NCBI GenBank assembly: GCA_947626475.1
Contig: CANQSK010000013.1
Span: 1-34,172 of the forward strand
Source: an uncultured Lachnospiraceae bacterium
GTDB lineage: Bacteria; Bacillota; Clostridia; Lachnospirales; Lachnospiraceae
Length of the DNA stretch: 34,172 nucleotides
Direction: 5' to 3'
Part shown: piece by piece, positions 16,687-24,420 of the stretch
Numbering within the stretch: position 1 is the stretch's first letter
Layout: each line of letters opens with the position of its first letter
Notes under the pieces: generated by a model
Told to the model about the DNA's origin: nothing
Databases searched by the model: none
What the model saw: only the letters and a program-made list of their open reading frames with translations
Translations under genes and position numbers: made by a program

Positions 16687-17001
16687 ATGAAAAAAGTAAA
16701 GATTACGGTCATGAAAATGGCCTGTTACACAGATCTGATGGAAAAATATGAAAATCCTCTTGAGCATCCCTGCGATATGCAGATGGGGCAGGTTTTTGTC
16801 GCTAACGGCTGGCAAAAACCTGACGGATTCTGCGACAGCGCCTGGGACAGCGTTTCGCCTTTTGTCATGGCCCTTGCCCACGGCGGCGAGGATTTTTATA
16901 ACGGCTGGATGAAGAACAAGAGGTCTGCGATGATCTCCTGCAACGACGGCTTCCGGCCGGTCAGCTTCCTTCTGGAAACCATGGAGGAGGACGTCAGATA
17001 A
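16687..17001 (+). CDS. TIGR04076 family protein
   Basis: A 104-residue protein of the TIGR04076 family, recognised from the N-terminal KKVKITVMK strand followed by a conserved cysteine, the CDMQMGQVF block and the WDSVSPFVMALAHGGEDFYNGW segment. The function of the family is unknown. Conserved cysteines (C13, C29, C49 region) suggest metal or redox chemistry, but this is inference. An AAGGA site precedes the start, and a strong terminator follows the stop. Confidence 0.8.
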   Translation: MKKVKITVMKMACYTDLMEKYENPLEHPCDMQMGQVFVANGWQKPDGFCDSAWDSVSPFVMALAHGGEDFYNGWMKNKRSAMISCNDGFRPVSFLLETMEEDVR

Positions 17002-17005
17002 AAAT

Positions 17006-17062
17006 AAAAAATGCCCATTCCCTCCGGCTGATACCATCAGCGCTGCGGGGACGGGCATTTTT
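17006..17062. terminator. Bidirectional terminator between convergent genes
   Basis: AAAAATGCCC pairs with GGGCATTTTT at the two ends of this interval, with an A run at the left and T run at the right. It serves both the TIGR04076 gene and the small minus-strand gene. Confidence 0.8.
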
Positions 17063-17106
17063 GTTCCTCTTGCTTTACCTTTTATCCGTTGGACGGATAT
17101 TCCGGC

Positions 17107-17304
17107 TTAAACCTCCAGACCGAGCTTCGCGGCAACTTCCTCAGCGGACATTCCGGCTTCTTTTGCTTTTGCCATAACCGCCCGCATAGAGATGGGATGG
17201 AGCAGCTTCTGCTTCTGCGCTTCCAGCGCAGCGATCTCAGCCTGTTTTTTCGCAATCTTCTCGTCAATGACGGCGATGCGTTCTTCTACGTTTTTTGCTG
17301 CCAT
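17107..17304 (-). CDS. Small coiled-coil protein with C-terminal helix-turn-helix-like tail
   Basis: A 65-residue protein: a charged coiled coil (NVEERIAVIDEKIAKKQAEIAALEAQKQKLL) followed by a short helical tail (RAVMAKAKEAGMSAEEVAAKLGLEV) that resembles a helix-turn-helix or H-NS-like tail. No family name can be assigned. It has its own consensus promoter (TTGACA, 18 bp, TATAAT) and terminator, so it is a real and probably well expressed monocistronic gene. Confidence 0.75.
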   Translation of the reverse strand: MAAKNVEERIAVIDEKIAKKQAEIAALEAQKQKLLHPISMRAVMAKAKEAGMSAEEVAAKLGLEV

Positions 17305-17350
17305 GTGATAAACCAGCCTTTCTTCAGAAAAGTTTTAAATTTACCAATTT

Positions 17351-17380
17351 ATTATATAATTTTGTGCTCGTTTCTGTCAA
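17351..17380 (-). promoter_or_regulatory. Consensus promoter of the 65-residue protein gene
   Basis: On the minus strand TTGACA (17380-17375), an 18-bp spacer and TATAAT (17356-17351) are both perfect matches to the vegetative sigma-A consensus. Confidence 0.8.
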
Positions 17381-17519
17381 GTAACTAGGGAGAATAAACC
17401 GCACAATTTTCAGTAATCTCTCAAAAACACGCATATTTTATATGAGTGTATCCCCAAAGAATAAACAATTTCTTAAGCATAAGTCAGACGGAGTTAATGA
17501 ATACGTAAGAATCCCCTTA

Positions 17520-17572
17520 TTGACAATGGAAATCCTGTATGCTATAACTGTATTAAGCATACTAATACAGTT
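17520..17572 (+). promoter_or_regulatory. Promoter and palindromic operator of the GntR-ABC operon
   Basis: TTGACA (17520-17525), a 17-bp spacer and TATAAC (17543-17548) form the promoter. A perfect palindrome AACTGTATTA-N7-TAATACAGTT (17546-17572) begins inside the -10 and covers the start site. This is the position expected for autorepression by the GntR protein encoded 24 bp downstream. Confidence 0.85.
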
Positions 17573-17596
17573 AACAATCAGGAAAGGAGACCAGGC

Positions 17597-17977
17597 ATGA
17601 TCATACTGGATTACAGAGACCGCCGGCCAATCTATGAGCAGATTGTGGAGCGGTTTCAGGAGCTGATGGCGACCGGCGTTCTGCCTCAGGACAGCCAGCT
17701 GCCGTCTGTCAGAAGCCTGGCCATGGAATTGTCCATTAACCCCAATACCATCCAGAGGGCCTACGCGGAGCTGGAACGGCAGAGATATATTTATTCCGTG
17801 AAAGGAAAGGGCAGTTTCGTGGCGGACAACAGCCGCATCCGTGACAACAGGCGGATGGAACTTCTGAACGAATGGCAGGAGCTTGCCAGGAGAGCGAAGG
17901 GATTGGGCATAGAAAAGCAGCAGGTTTTTGACATCATTGACAAGGTCTATGGCGAAGGAGGGGATGAACATGATTGA
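17597..17977 (+). CDS. GntR family regulator, YtrA subfamily
   Basis: A 126-residue short GntR protein: winged helix with RPIYEQIVERFQ, LPSVRSLAMELSINPNTIQRAYAELER and the wing KGKGSFVA, then a short helical dimerisation tail in place of a ligand domain. That size and its pairing with ABC genes mark the YtrA subfamily, known for repressing its own ABC operon, often induced by cell-wall stress. The stop overlaps the ATPase start by 8 bp. Confidence 0.93.
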   Translation: MIILDYRDRRPIYEQIVERFQELMATGVLPQDSQLPSVRSLAMELSINPNTIQRAYAELERQRYIYSVKGKGSFVADNSRIRDNRRMELLNEWQELARRAKGLGIEKQQVFDIIDKVYGEGGDEHD

Positions 17978-18869
17978 GGCCAGCAATCTGACTAAGCGGT
18001 TTGACGATGTTCTGGCGGTGGATCATATTAACGCCGTCATAAAAGAAGGCAGTGTGTTCGGGCTGATCGGGACCAACGGCTCCGGCAAGAGCACGTTTTT
18101 GAGGATGGTCAGCGGGATTTTGAAGCCGGATGAGGGAACTATCACGATCGACGGCAGGGACGTGTATGAGAACCCGGAAGTGAAGAGCCGGTTCTTCTAC
18201 ATTTCCGATGACCAGTATTTCTTCAGCAATTCCACACCGGAAGAGATGATGAATTTCTATCGGATGGTGTATCCGAAATTTGACCGGAACCGGTTCGTTC
18301 ACCTGATGGACAGCTTTGAGCTGGACAGAAGGAGGAAGATCAACACATTTTCCAAGGGCATGAAAAAGCAGGTGTCAGTAATCTGCGGAATCTGCGCCGG
18401 GACTGATTATCTGTTCTGCGATGAGACTTTCGACGGTCTGGATCCGGTTATGCGGCAGACAGTGAAGAGCATTTTTGTGGGGGATATGGAGGAGAGGAAT
18501 CTGACGCCGGTCATCGCTTCCCACAATCTGCGGGAGCTGGAGGACATCTGCGACCATGTGGGCCTGCTCCACAAGGGAGGGATCCTTCTCAGCAAAGAGC
18601 TGGACGACATGAAGCTGAACATTCACAAGATCCAGTGCGTGCTGGCGCCGGGAACCGCGGCGGAGGAGCTGACAGACCTTAACATTGTGAAAAAAGAGGA
18701 GAGAGGCAGCCTTCTGACGCTGACGGTCAGGGGCAGCAGAGAGGAAGTGGAGACGGCCATCCGCGGTCATCAGCCGGTTTTTGCGGAGATCATTCCGCTC
18801 TCCCTGGAAGAGATATTTATCAGTGAAACGGAGGTGGTAGGTTATGACATCAGGAAACTTGTATTTTAA
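17970..18869 (+). CDS. ABC transporter ATP-binding protein (YtrB-like)
   Basis: A 299-residue ABC ATPase with Walker A GTNGSGKST, a signature variant FSKGMKKQ, Walker B LFCDETFDGLD and H-loop ASHN. It resembles the YtrB/BcrA group used with large permeases in stress-responsive exporters. I use the ATG at 17970, preceded by GAAGGAGGGG, although the frame opens earlier. Its end overlaps the permease start by 26 bp, so all three genes are coupled. Substrate is unknown. Confidence 0.94.
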   Translation: MIEASNLTKRFDDVLAVDHINAVIKEGSVFGLIGTNGSGKSTFLRMVSGILKPDEGTITIDGRDVYENPEVKSRFFYISDDQYFFSNSTPEEMMNFYRMVYPKFDRNRFVHLMDSFELDRRRKINTFSKGMKKQVSVICGICAGTDYLFCDETFDGLDPVMRQTVKSIFVGDMEERNLTPVIASHNLRELEDICDHVGLLHKGGILLSKELDDMKLNIHKIQCVLAPGTAAEELTDLNIVKKEERGSLLTLTVRGSREEVETAIRGHQPVFAEIIPLSLEEIFISETEVVGYDIRKLVF

Positions 18870-21117
18870 GCTGATGAAGGAAGATTTGAAACGGCGTGTC
18901 TGGACTATCGCCTGGAGCGTTCTGAGTACATTTTTCGGCCTGGTCGTACCGGTAGCCCTGAAATGCGGCGATTATAAGGAAAGGCTTGCGGGCGGTCTTG
19001 ATGAGCCATCGCGCCTGAGAGCCGTGACGAATCTTGTGGAAATGCTGTACAACAGTTATTTTTACCTGTTTTTGCTGGTTGGAGTATCGGCGGTTCTGTG
19101 GGCTGTGTCCGGTTACCATTATCTGCATAACAGCAGAAAGACGGACTTCTACCACAGCCTTCCGCTGAAACGGCATCAGCTGTTTCTGGCCTCCTGGCTG
19201 AACGGCATCCTGGTTCCCCTGCTCTGTTATCTGGCGGGCGAAGCAGTGTCTGTGGTCCTGGCGGCCCAGGTGGGAGTGGGGCCTGCCGTTTACGGAAATC
19301 AGCCCTGGCTCAGCACCTTCCTGAATATGGCCTATTACAGTCTTGCCTACTCTACGGTGACGGTGGCCATGATGATGACCGGAAATGTGGTAGTAGCCCT
19401 TCTGGGCGCCGCCGTCTTCTACGGATACGGACCGGCTGCTGCCCTTCTGATTCAGGGATACTGTGAAAGCTGGTTTCATACGTTCTGCCAGCAGTCCACA
19501 GAATTTTTGGTCATGAGGATCGTGAGGTATACATCGCCTGTCGCCAACTATATTTTCGCTTTAAATGATTTTAGCAGGCAGCAGTGGAGTCCGTTCCGGG
19601 GAGTTCTGGTACTTGTGGCAGCGGCGGCTCTGGCATTTCTGTCCTACGGACTGTACCGGGTCCGGCCCTCGGAGGCGGCGGGCAAAGCCATGGCGTTCGC
19701 AAAGACCAAAGCGCCGATACGGATTCTTCTCACGGTTCCGGTATCTGTGGCGTCGGGGATTTTCTTCTATGCGCTGCGGAACACCGGCGGCCGCATGGCC
19801 AGCCTGGGATGGCTGATTTTCGGAACAGTCTGCGGAGCGGTGCTGATGCACTGCCTGATGGAGATCATCTACCACTTTGATTTCCGGAAGCTGTTCTCTT
19901 GCAGGATTCAGCTGGCCTGCTGTACCATTTTCTGCCTGGTGCTGTCTCTGGCCGGATATTTTGACTGGTACGGCTATGACAGATGGCTTCCCGACGCGGA
20001 GAAGGTGGAGAGCGCCGCGATTGAGGACTATTATGATAATTGGGTCAGCCAGGGGCATGTGGAGCTGAATAATGACGTATCCAATTCTTTTTACTACTGG
20101 GACTATGAAACTGGATACGAATTGGGCCATATGGAGCTGACGGATCTGTATCCGGTAATGGAGATTGCCGGAAAGGGTATTGAGATGGTGGAGAACGGCC
20201 GGAATCAGGCAGCGGCAGACGGCGCCTTCCGGGAATGGACTACCTGTACGGTGAAATATCGGATGAAGAACGGCCGGGAGGTTTACCGCAGATACAATGT
20301 GCCTCTGGACAGCCATATGCAGGAAATGTACGCTTCAATCCATGAAAGCGCGGAATATAAGATGGGCAAGTATCCCATCATGAGTCAGACGGCGGAGGAT
20401 ACGTCGGAGGTTTATTTCCAGCAGTATAACCAGGTACAGAGAGCGGATCTGGACGCGCAGGAGACTGCCGGCCTTCTGGAAGCATTCCAGCGGGACATGG
20501 CGGAGCTGACCACGGAGACCAGAAAGCAGGAGATGCCCATCGCTACCATTCAGTTCCGGACGAAGGAAATGACGGAGGCCATCGAATACAACCGGCGCGT
20601 GGAAACCAACTGGTATGACCGCATCTCGGACCGCTGCTATTATCCCGTATTCCCGTCCTTTGAGCGGACCCTTGGGATTTTGGCAGAGAAGGGAATCGAG
20701 CCGGAAGAGCTGGGGGCCGGGCTGCTTGAGAAGCTGCAGATCCGGTATGACGGTTTCTATTACGACCGGGCCGCTTCCGGTGAGAGCGAGCTCATTGAGA
20801 TCTCAGAGCCGGAAAATATTGAGGAACTGGCCCCGGGCCTGCTCTACCAGCATTATCTCAGCATGAACAATGATTATCAGAGAGAAACGGTTTCCGGTCT
20901 TGATGTTACCGCGCTGCGGAAGGGTCAGGGCACGGGAAACGGCACCGAATATGAAGACAGCGCTTACCTGGCGTTCCAGATCGACCTGAACCGGCTTTCG
21001 GCCGGGACCATAGAAAAATACGGATTTCTGGATTCAGCGGAAGCGGAAGCCACGGAAACAACGGAAGCAGGAAATGCGGAAACAGCGGAAACGGATGTGA
21101 TCGCGGCCCTCCCTTGA
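18844..21117 (+). CDS. ABC transporter permease, large YtrC/D-like protein
   Basis: A 757-residue membrane protein. About seven membrane helices occupy the first half (to roughly residue 375), followed by a soluble domain of about 380 residues with no recognised catalytic motif, similar to the DUF6449 part of YtrC/D-type permeases. KTDFYHSLPLKRHQLF early in the protein is a typical block of this permease group. The last 25 residues are a simple Glu/Ala/Thr tail (EAEATETTEAGNAETAET). With the preceding ATPase it forms a half-transporter that probably dimerises. Substrate unknown. Confidence 0.88.
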   Translation: MTSGNLYFKLMKEDLKRRVWTIAWSVLSTFFGLVVPVALKCGDYKERLAGGLDEPSRLRAVTNLVEMLYNSYFYLFLLVGVSAVLWAVSGYHYLHNSRKTDFYHSLPLKRHQLFLASWLNGILVPLLCYLAGEAVSVVLAAQVGVGPAVYGNQPWLSTFLNMAYYSLAYSTVTVAMMMTGNVVVALLGAAVFYGYGPAAALLIQGYCESWFHTFCQQSTEFLVMRIVRYTSPVANYIFALNDFSRQQWSPFRGVLVLVAAAALAFLSYGLYRVRPSEAAGKAMAFAKTKAPIRILLTVPVSVASGIFFYALRNTGGRMASLGWLIFGTVCGAVLMHCLMEIIYHFDFRKLFSCRIQLACCTIFCLVLSLAGYFDWYGYDRWLPDAEKVESAAIEDYYDNWVSQGHVELNNDVSNSFYYWDYETGYELGHMELTDLYPVMEIAGKGIEMVENGRNQAAADGAFREWTTCTVKYRMKNGREVYRRYNVPLDSHMQEMYASIHESAEYKMGKYPIMSQTAEDTSEVYFQQYNQVQRADLDAQETAGLLEAFQRDMAELTTETRKQEMPIATIQFRTKEMTEAIEYNRRVETNWYDRISDRCYYPVFPSFERTLGILAEKGIEPEELGAGLLEKLQIRYDGFYYDRAASGESELIEISEPENIEELAPGLLYQHYLSMNNDYQRETVSGLDVTALRKGQGTGNGTEYEDSAYLAFQIDLNRLSAGTIEKYGFLDSAEAEATETTEAGNAETAETDVIAALP

Positions 21118-21119
21118 TA

Positions 21120-21148
21120 TTGACAATCTGCCGGAAACACGGTAGAAT
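21120..21148 (+). promoter_or_regulatory. Promoter of the zinc-ribbon protein gene
   Basis: TTGACA (21120-21125), a 17-bp spacer and TAGAAT (21143-21148) begin three bases after the permease stop, so the zinc-ribbon gene has its own promoter and a leader of about 95 nt. Confidence 0.75.
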
Positions 21149-21249
21149 GTAAGAAAATGAACAGTCCCGGATGCCGTCCGGAACGCTCCGAAGGTTTCAG
21201 AGCGGGGGCGGTGTACGGAGGCTGGAAAAAGGATGAGGGGGTACTTATC

Positions 21250-21762
21250 ATGGCGTTATTTGATGACATCAGCAAGACACTTGCGGACAAGGGGAAGGAA
21301 GCGGCCCAGAAGGCCAAGGATGTGGCGGAGATCGTGCAGCTGAAAGCCCAGGCGACTTCTGAGAAAAGCAAGATAAAGTCTCTTTACGGGGCGATCGGCC
21401 AGCTGTATTACAAGAATCATAAAGACGACAGCGACGGCGAGTATCAGTCCATTGTGGATGAGATTTCGGCGTCCCTGGCTAAAGTGGCGGACCTGCAGGA
21501 GCAGATCCGCAAGCTGGACGGAAGCGCTGTCTGCCCGTCCTGCGGAGCGGCCGTGAAGAAGGGCAACAAGTTCTGCGGCAAATGCGGCGCGGCGATTCCG
21601 GAGCCTGCGGAGGAGCCGGAAGACGAACCGGCGGAGGAACCTGCAGACGAAGAGGAGGCCGTCGAGGACGATATTGAGGACGTGCTTGATGATGTGAAGG
21701 AAGCGGCGGAAGAGGCAGAAGCCGCGGCTGAGGAAGTCCCTGAGGAGGAGAAGGCAGAATAA
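21250..21762 (+). CDS. Zinc-ribbon protein with acidic tail
   Basis: A 170-residue protein: an N-terminal helical region (residues 1-90, coiled-coil-like), one zinc ribbon with C95-x2-C98 and C109-x2-C112 (CPSCG, CGKCG), and an acidic Glu/Ala/Pro tail of about 55 residues. No enzymatic motif is present. Similar zinc-ribbon proteins are widespread in Firmicutes, with unknown function. The ATG at 21250 is used because of the GGGGG-rich site before it; the frame is open from 21157. A strong terminator follows. Confidence 0.85.
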   Translation: MALFDDISKTLADKGKEAAQKAKDVAEIVQLKAQATSEKSKIKSLYGAIGQLYYKNHKDDSDGEYQSIVDEISASLAKVADLQEQIRKLDGSAVCPSCGAAVKKGNKFCGKCGAAIPEPAEEPEDEPAEEPADEEEAVEDDIEDVLDDVKEAAEEAEAAAEEVPEEEKAE

Positions 21763-21779
21763 TCTTATAATGGTATTGC

Positions 21780-21826
21780 AAAACCGGCACAGATGGCGCG
21801 GATAACGCCTGCTGTGCCGGTTTTTT
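21780..21826. terminator. Terminator between the zinc-ribbon and recombinase genes
   Basis: AAAACCGGCACAG pairs with CTGTGCCGGTTTT, followed by further T residues. The A run on the left lets it also stop the minus-strand recombinase transcript. Confidence 0.85.
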
Positions 21827-21832
21827 GCAGTC

Positions 21833-22408
21833 TTACAGATTCATTTTCAGGAACACCTGATCCCGGTCGTCCTGATCTATGGACAGATAACGTTTGGTAA
21901 TCTCCAGAGAGGAATGATTGTAGATCGACATGATCAGCGCCGGCGGAACGCCGTTTTTCCACGCGTGATAGCCAAAGGTCTTCCGCAGGGAATGGCAGCT
22001 GATGATGCCCTCCAGGTGGAGGTCCGTCACCGCGTTCCGGATGATGCGGAACGCCCATGTCCGGTCAATGGGCCGGTTGGTGCCCTCGCGGCTTTGGAAT
22101 ATGTAATCGCCGGGCACGGGGTCAGAGAAATTCCGAAGCAGCTTCAGCGACGAGAGCGCTTCCTTGTTCAGGGCGATCAGATTGCGCTTTCCGGTCTTCT
22201 GTTCAATCAATTCAATGTGGCTGTGATAATGTCTGGTTTCAAAATCGTAGACATCGTTCCATTTCAGGAGAAGCAGGTCGCCGATTCGCAGAGACGTATT
22301 GACGGCCAGCGTGACCATGGTATAGTTCCGGATCTGGTGGCGGTCCAAATAGTACTGCTTGAGTCTCTGGATATCCCGCCTGTTCTTGATTGGCTGAGTT
22401 TTTCCCAT
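21833..22408 (-). CDS. Compact tyrosine recombinase (FimB-sized)
   Basis: A 191-residue recombinase that consists of essentially the catalytic domain alone. All active-site residues are present: R41 (NTSLRIGD), H139-x-x-R142 (CHSLRKT), H165 (YNHSS) and nucleophile Y174 (KRYLSI). The length is like the FimB/FimE DNA invertases, which also lack a separate core-binding domain. The start at 22408 follows GGAGGTAGG. No phage or plasmid genes are adjacent. Its target is unknown; an inverted repeat lies directly in its leader. Confidence 0.9.
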   Translation of the reverse strand: MGKTQPIKNRRDIQRLKQYYLDRHQIRNYTMVTLAVNTSLRIGDLLLLKWNDVYDFETRHYHSHIELIEQKTGKRNLIALNKEALSSLKLLRNFSDPVPGDYIFQSREGTNRPIDRTWAFRIIRNAVTDLHLEGIISCHSLRKTFGYHAWKNGVPPALIMSIYNHSSLEITKRYLSIDQDDRDQVFLKMNL

Positions 22409-22420
22409 TTTTCCTACCTC

Positions 22421-22471
22421 CATTGCTGATATTTGGCGACAAATCGCCGTGTATTTATAATATCAACAATG
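22421..22471 (-). repeat. Nested inverted repeat in the leader of the compact recombinase
   Basis: CATTGCTGATATT (22421-22433) and AATATCAACAATG (22459-22471) are inverted copies with one mismatch in 13. The 25-bp centre holds a second dyad GGCGA-CAAA-TCGCC (22435-22448). The outer arm abuts the ribosome site of the recombinase. It could be a recombinase binding site or an mRNA hairpin controlling translation. Confidence 0.6.
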
Positions 22472-22535
22472 CTACCGTTTTTTGACGGATTATAGGGCGA
22501 GATATTGGTACATTAAATGGGAATGGCCGCCGGAT

Positions 22536-23420
22536 TCAGCGTTCTCCCAGCATATAGGTTATTGCGGCTCCGGCTGCGGCCGCCGCCAGGCCCGGAATGA
22601 CCTGCAAAGCTGAAAGGGAAGACAGCTGAGACAGCAGGCCGGTGTTGTAAAAAATGGCGAATGGCGAGGCGATAATCAGTCCCAGGATAGCGCAGTACGT
22701 ATTGACGCCGTATTTTTCAAAAAGAAAAGTGATCAGCCTGGCGATCAGGAAGATTCCCAGGAGGACGCCGATGCCGAAGGGGGCCAGAAGGATGGTGCCG
22801 TGTATCAGGCCGTTTAAGTCGAAGGCCCGCAGGGCATCCAGGAAAGAACGGATGGTATTGATGATTCCGTAATAATAGCCCAGGATCATCATGACCAGAG
22901 AGCCGCTGACGCCGGGGATGACCATGGTGGCCGCGGCGATAACGCCCACCAGGAACAGGCACAGCAGAGTGCCTGGAGTGGCGGAAAAGGTCTTCAGGAC
23001 CTCATCGTCCGCTCCCATCATGGGCAGGAACACGGCCACGCAGAACAGAATGAGAAAAGCCAGAATGCCGGCAATTCCGATGGAAGAGGAAGACCGCCGC
23101 ATTTCTTTGCGCAGGGCCTGCACCAGAGCGGGCAGTCCGCCCAGGATCAGTCCCACAAAGGCCATGCAGGTGACGAAGGTGTGCTGGCTGAGAAGATATT
23201 CGATTGCGTAGGTGAAGCCTACGATTCCCAGGCCGCAGCCTACGATCAGGGGAAACAGTGTCTTTATGCTGGCCTTCCAGTCCTTCAGAAAGTTAGAGAC
23301 AGCGGAGATCAGCTTGTCGTAAACGCCCAGGGACACGGCCATGGTGCCGCCGCTGACGCCGGGGATAATATTTGCGATTCCGATAAAAATTCCTATTATG
23401 ATATCCATAATCAGTTTCAT
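22536..23420 (-). CDS. DUF368 (PopT-type) membrane protein
   Basis: A 294-residue polytopic membrane protein of the DUF368 family. Two pseudo-repeats each contain the motif PGVSG (IIPGVSGGTMAVSLG near the N-terminus and VIPGVSGSLVMMILG in the middle). Members of this family (PopT) have been reported to recycle undecaprenyl phosphate across the membrane for envelope synthesis, so that role is likely here by homology. The start at 23420 follows AGAGAGGA. It is monocistronic and divergent from the NUDIX region. Confidence 0.9.
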   Translation of the reverse strand: MKLIMDIIIGIFIGIANIIPGVSGGTMAVSLGVYDKLISAVSNFLKDWKASIKTLFPLIVGCGLGIVGFTYAIEYLLSQHTFVTCMAFVGLILGGLPALVQALRKEMRRSSSSIGIAGILAFLILFCVAVFLPMMGADDEVLKTFSATPGTLLCLFLVGVIAAATMVIPGVSGSLVMMILGYYYGIINTIRSFLDALRAFDLNGLIHGTILLAPFGIGVLLGIFLIARLITFLFEKYGVNTYCAILGLIIASPFAIFYNTGLLSQLSSLSALQVIPGLAAAAAGAAITYMLGER

Positions 23421-23611
23421 GATAAAATCCTCTCTGAACCAGTTCGTTTTATAGTATATGCTGGCTGCCGCTGGCTATTATACCACAGAATCGGCGTCTT
23501 GAACAGAGGCCGATTTTGGGGATGAAAAACGATGTTACAAAACGGCGTTTTCTGCGTTTTATATTATGTAGGCTCCGGAGTCTGCAAAACTGGGTCGAAA
23601 GGAGGAATGCC

Positions 23612-23641
23612 ATGGAACCTTTATTTTTACAGGATAACTGA
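23612..23641 (+). other. Possible 9-codon leader ORF followed by a hairpin
   Basis: ATG-initiated MEPLFLQDN and a TGA stop follow an excellent AAAGGAGGA ribosome site (23598-23606) at proper spacing. Eighteen bases after the stop comes a 12-bp hairpin. A ribosome site this good in front of so short a frame suggests a leader peptide or toxin-size peptide, but nothing else supports expression. Confidence 0.35.
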
Positions 23642-23659
23642 TTGAAACTTCCAGGGAGG

Positions 23660-23690
23660 GAGGTCTGAACGGCAGCGTTCGGGCCTCTTT
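23660..23690 (+). terminator. Hairpin terminator after the 9-codon ORF
   Basis: A 12-bp stem (23660-23671 with 23676-23687, two G-T pairs) closes on a GCAG tetraloop and is followed by TTTCTC. The next 160 bases are purine-rich with no gene that I can support. Confidence 0.6.
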
Positions 23691-23851
23691 CTCTGTGTCT
23701 GCGGCAGTATGCGGGGAAATTTGTCGGCGCAAGGGGGCAGTTGGAGGCGGGAAGGGGGAAGGCTGTCCGATTTTGGGTATGGGGGATTCGGGCGGGAGGA
23801 ATAGAGGAAGAAAAGGAGAGAAGAGTCAGGAGAGGGATTGTCACAAAAGAA

Positions 23852-23880
23852 TTGACGGCTTAAATGGCACTACGTATAAT
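23852..23880 (+). promoter_or_regulatory. Promoter upstream of the NUDIX gene
   Basis: TTGACG (23852-23857), a 17-bp spacer and a consensus TATAAT (23875-23880) lie about 120 bp before the NUDIX start. It overlaps the 46-codon ORF described separately. Confidence 0.7.
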
Positions 23881-24004
23881 ATACAAGGAGAGCGCCGATT
23901 GCGATTGTATCAGGCAGTGTTTGACGGGTATCTCCAGTGAGACGGTAGTTGAAATGGCAGTGCAGAAGGCGGATTTGGATTTCTTTTTTGTAGACAATAA
24001 ATGA
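23864..24004 (+). CDS. Possible 46-residue ORF coupled to the NUDIX gene
   Basis: An ATG frame of 46 codons (starts MALRIIYKESADCDC, ends DLDFFFVDNK) stops in an ATGA overlap with the NUDIX start. The NUDIX gene has no clear ribosome site of its own, which would make sense if ribosomes arrive from this frame. Against it: no good ribosome site of its own at 23864, and a promoter -10 lies inside it. It may be the remnant of a longer gene. No family recognised. Confidence 0.3.
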   Translation: MALRIIYKESADCDCIRQCLTGISSETVVEMAVQKADLDFFFVDNK

Positions 24005-24396
24005 ATTATAAGAAAATAATTTATGTGGCAGCAGCAGTAATCACCCACGAAAACGCCATCTTCGCCACCCAGCGGGGTTACGGTGATTTTAAGGGCGGCT
24101 GGGAGTTCCCGGGCGGTAAGGTGGAACCCGGGGAGACGCCTGAGCAGGCCCTGAAGAGGGAAATTATGGAGGAGCTTGGAGCGGAAATTGAGGTGGGGGA
24201 GTGGATTGATAAAATCGAGTATGACTACCCGGCTTTTCATCTTTCCATGGACTGTTTCTGGTGTACGGTGAAATCAGGCAGGCTGGTTCTGAAGGAACAT
24301 GAGGCTGCCAGATGGCTGACGAAAGATACGCTGGACAGTGTGGACTGGCTGCCGGCAGACCGGAGTCTGCTTGAGAAAGTGAAGGCATCGTTATAA
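24001..24396 (+). CDS. NUDIX hydrolase, MutT-like
   Basis: A 131-residue (deoxy)nucleoside triphosphate pyrophosphohydrolase. The complete Nudix box G39-x5-E45-x7-REIMEELG (R53, E54, E57, E58) is present, in the short form typical of MutT-type proteins that remove oxidised dGTP. A WEFPGGK segment, characteristic of this group, precedes the box. The exact substrate is inferred. The start lacks a clear ribosome site and overlaps a short upstream frame. A GNAT gene follows after 24 bp. Confidence 0.93.
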   Translation: MNYKKIIYVAAAVITHENAIFATQRGYGDFKGGWEFPGGKVEPGETPEQALKREIMEELGAEIEVGEWIDKIEYDYPAFHLSMDCFWCTVKSGRLVLKEHEAARWLTKDTLDSVDWLPADRSLLEKVKASL

Positions 24397-24420
24397 TCGA
24401 TTGGGAAAGAGGTTAAAAGT

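Noticed and set aside
21157-21249. N-terminal extension of the zinc-ribbon protein
   Set aside because: The extension starts about 10 bp after the -10 box without a ribosome site; MALFDDISKT at 21250 has one and is a typical start.
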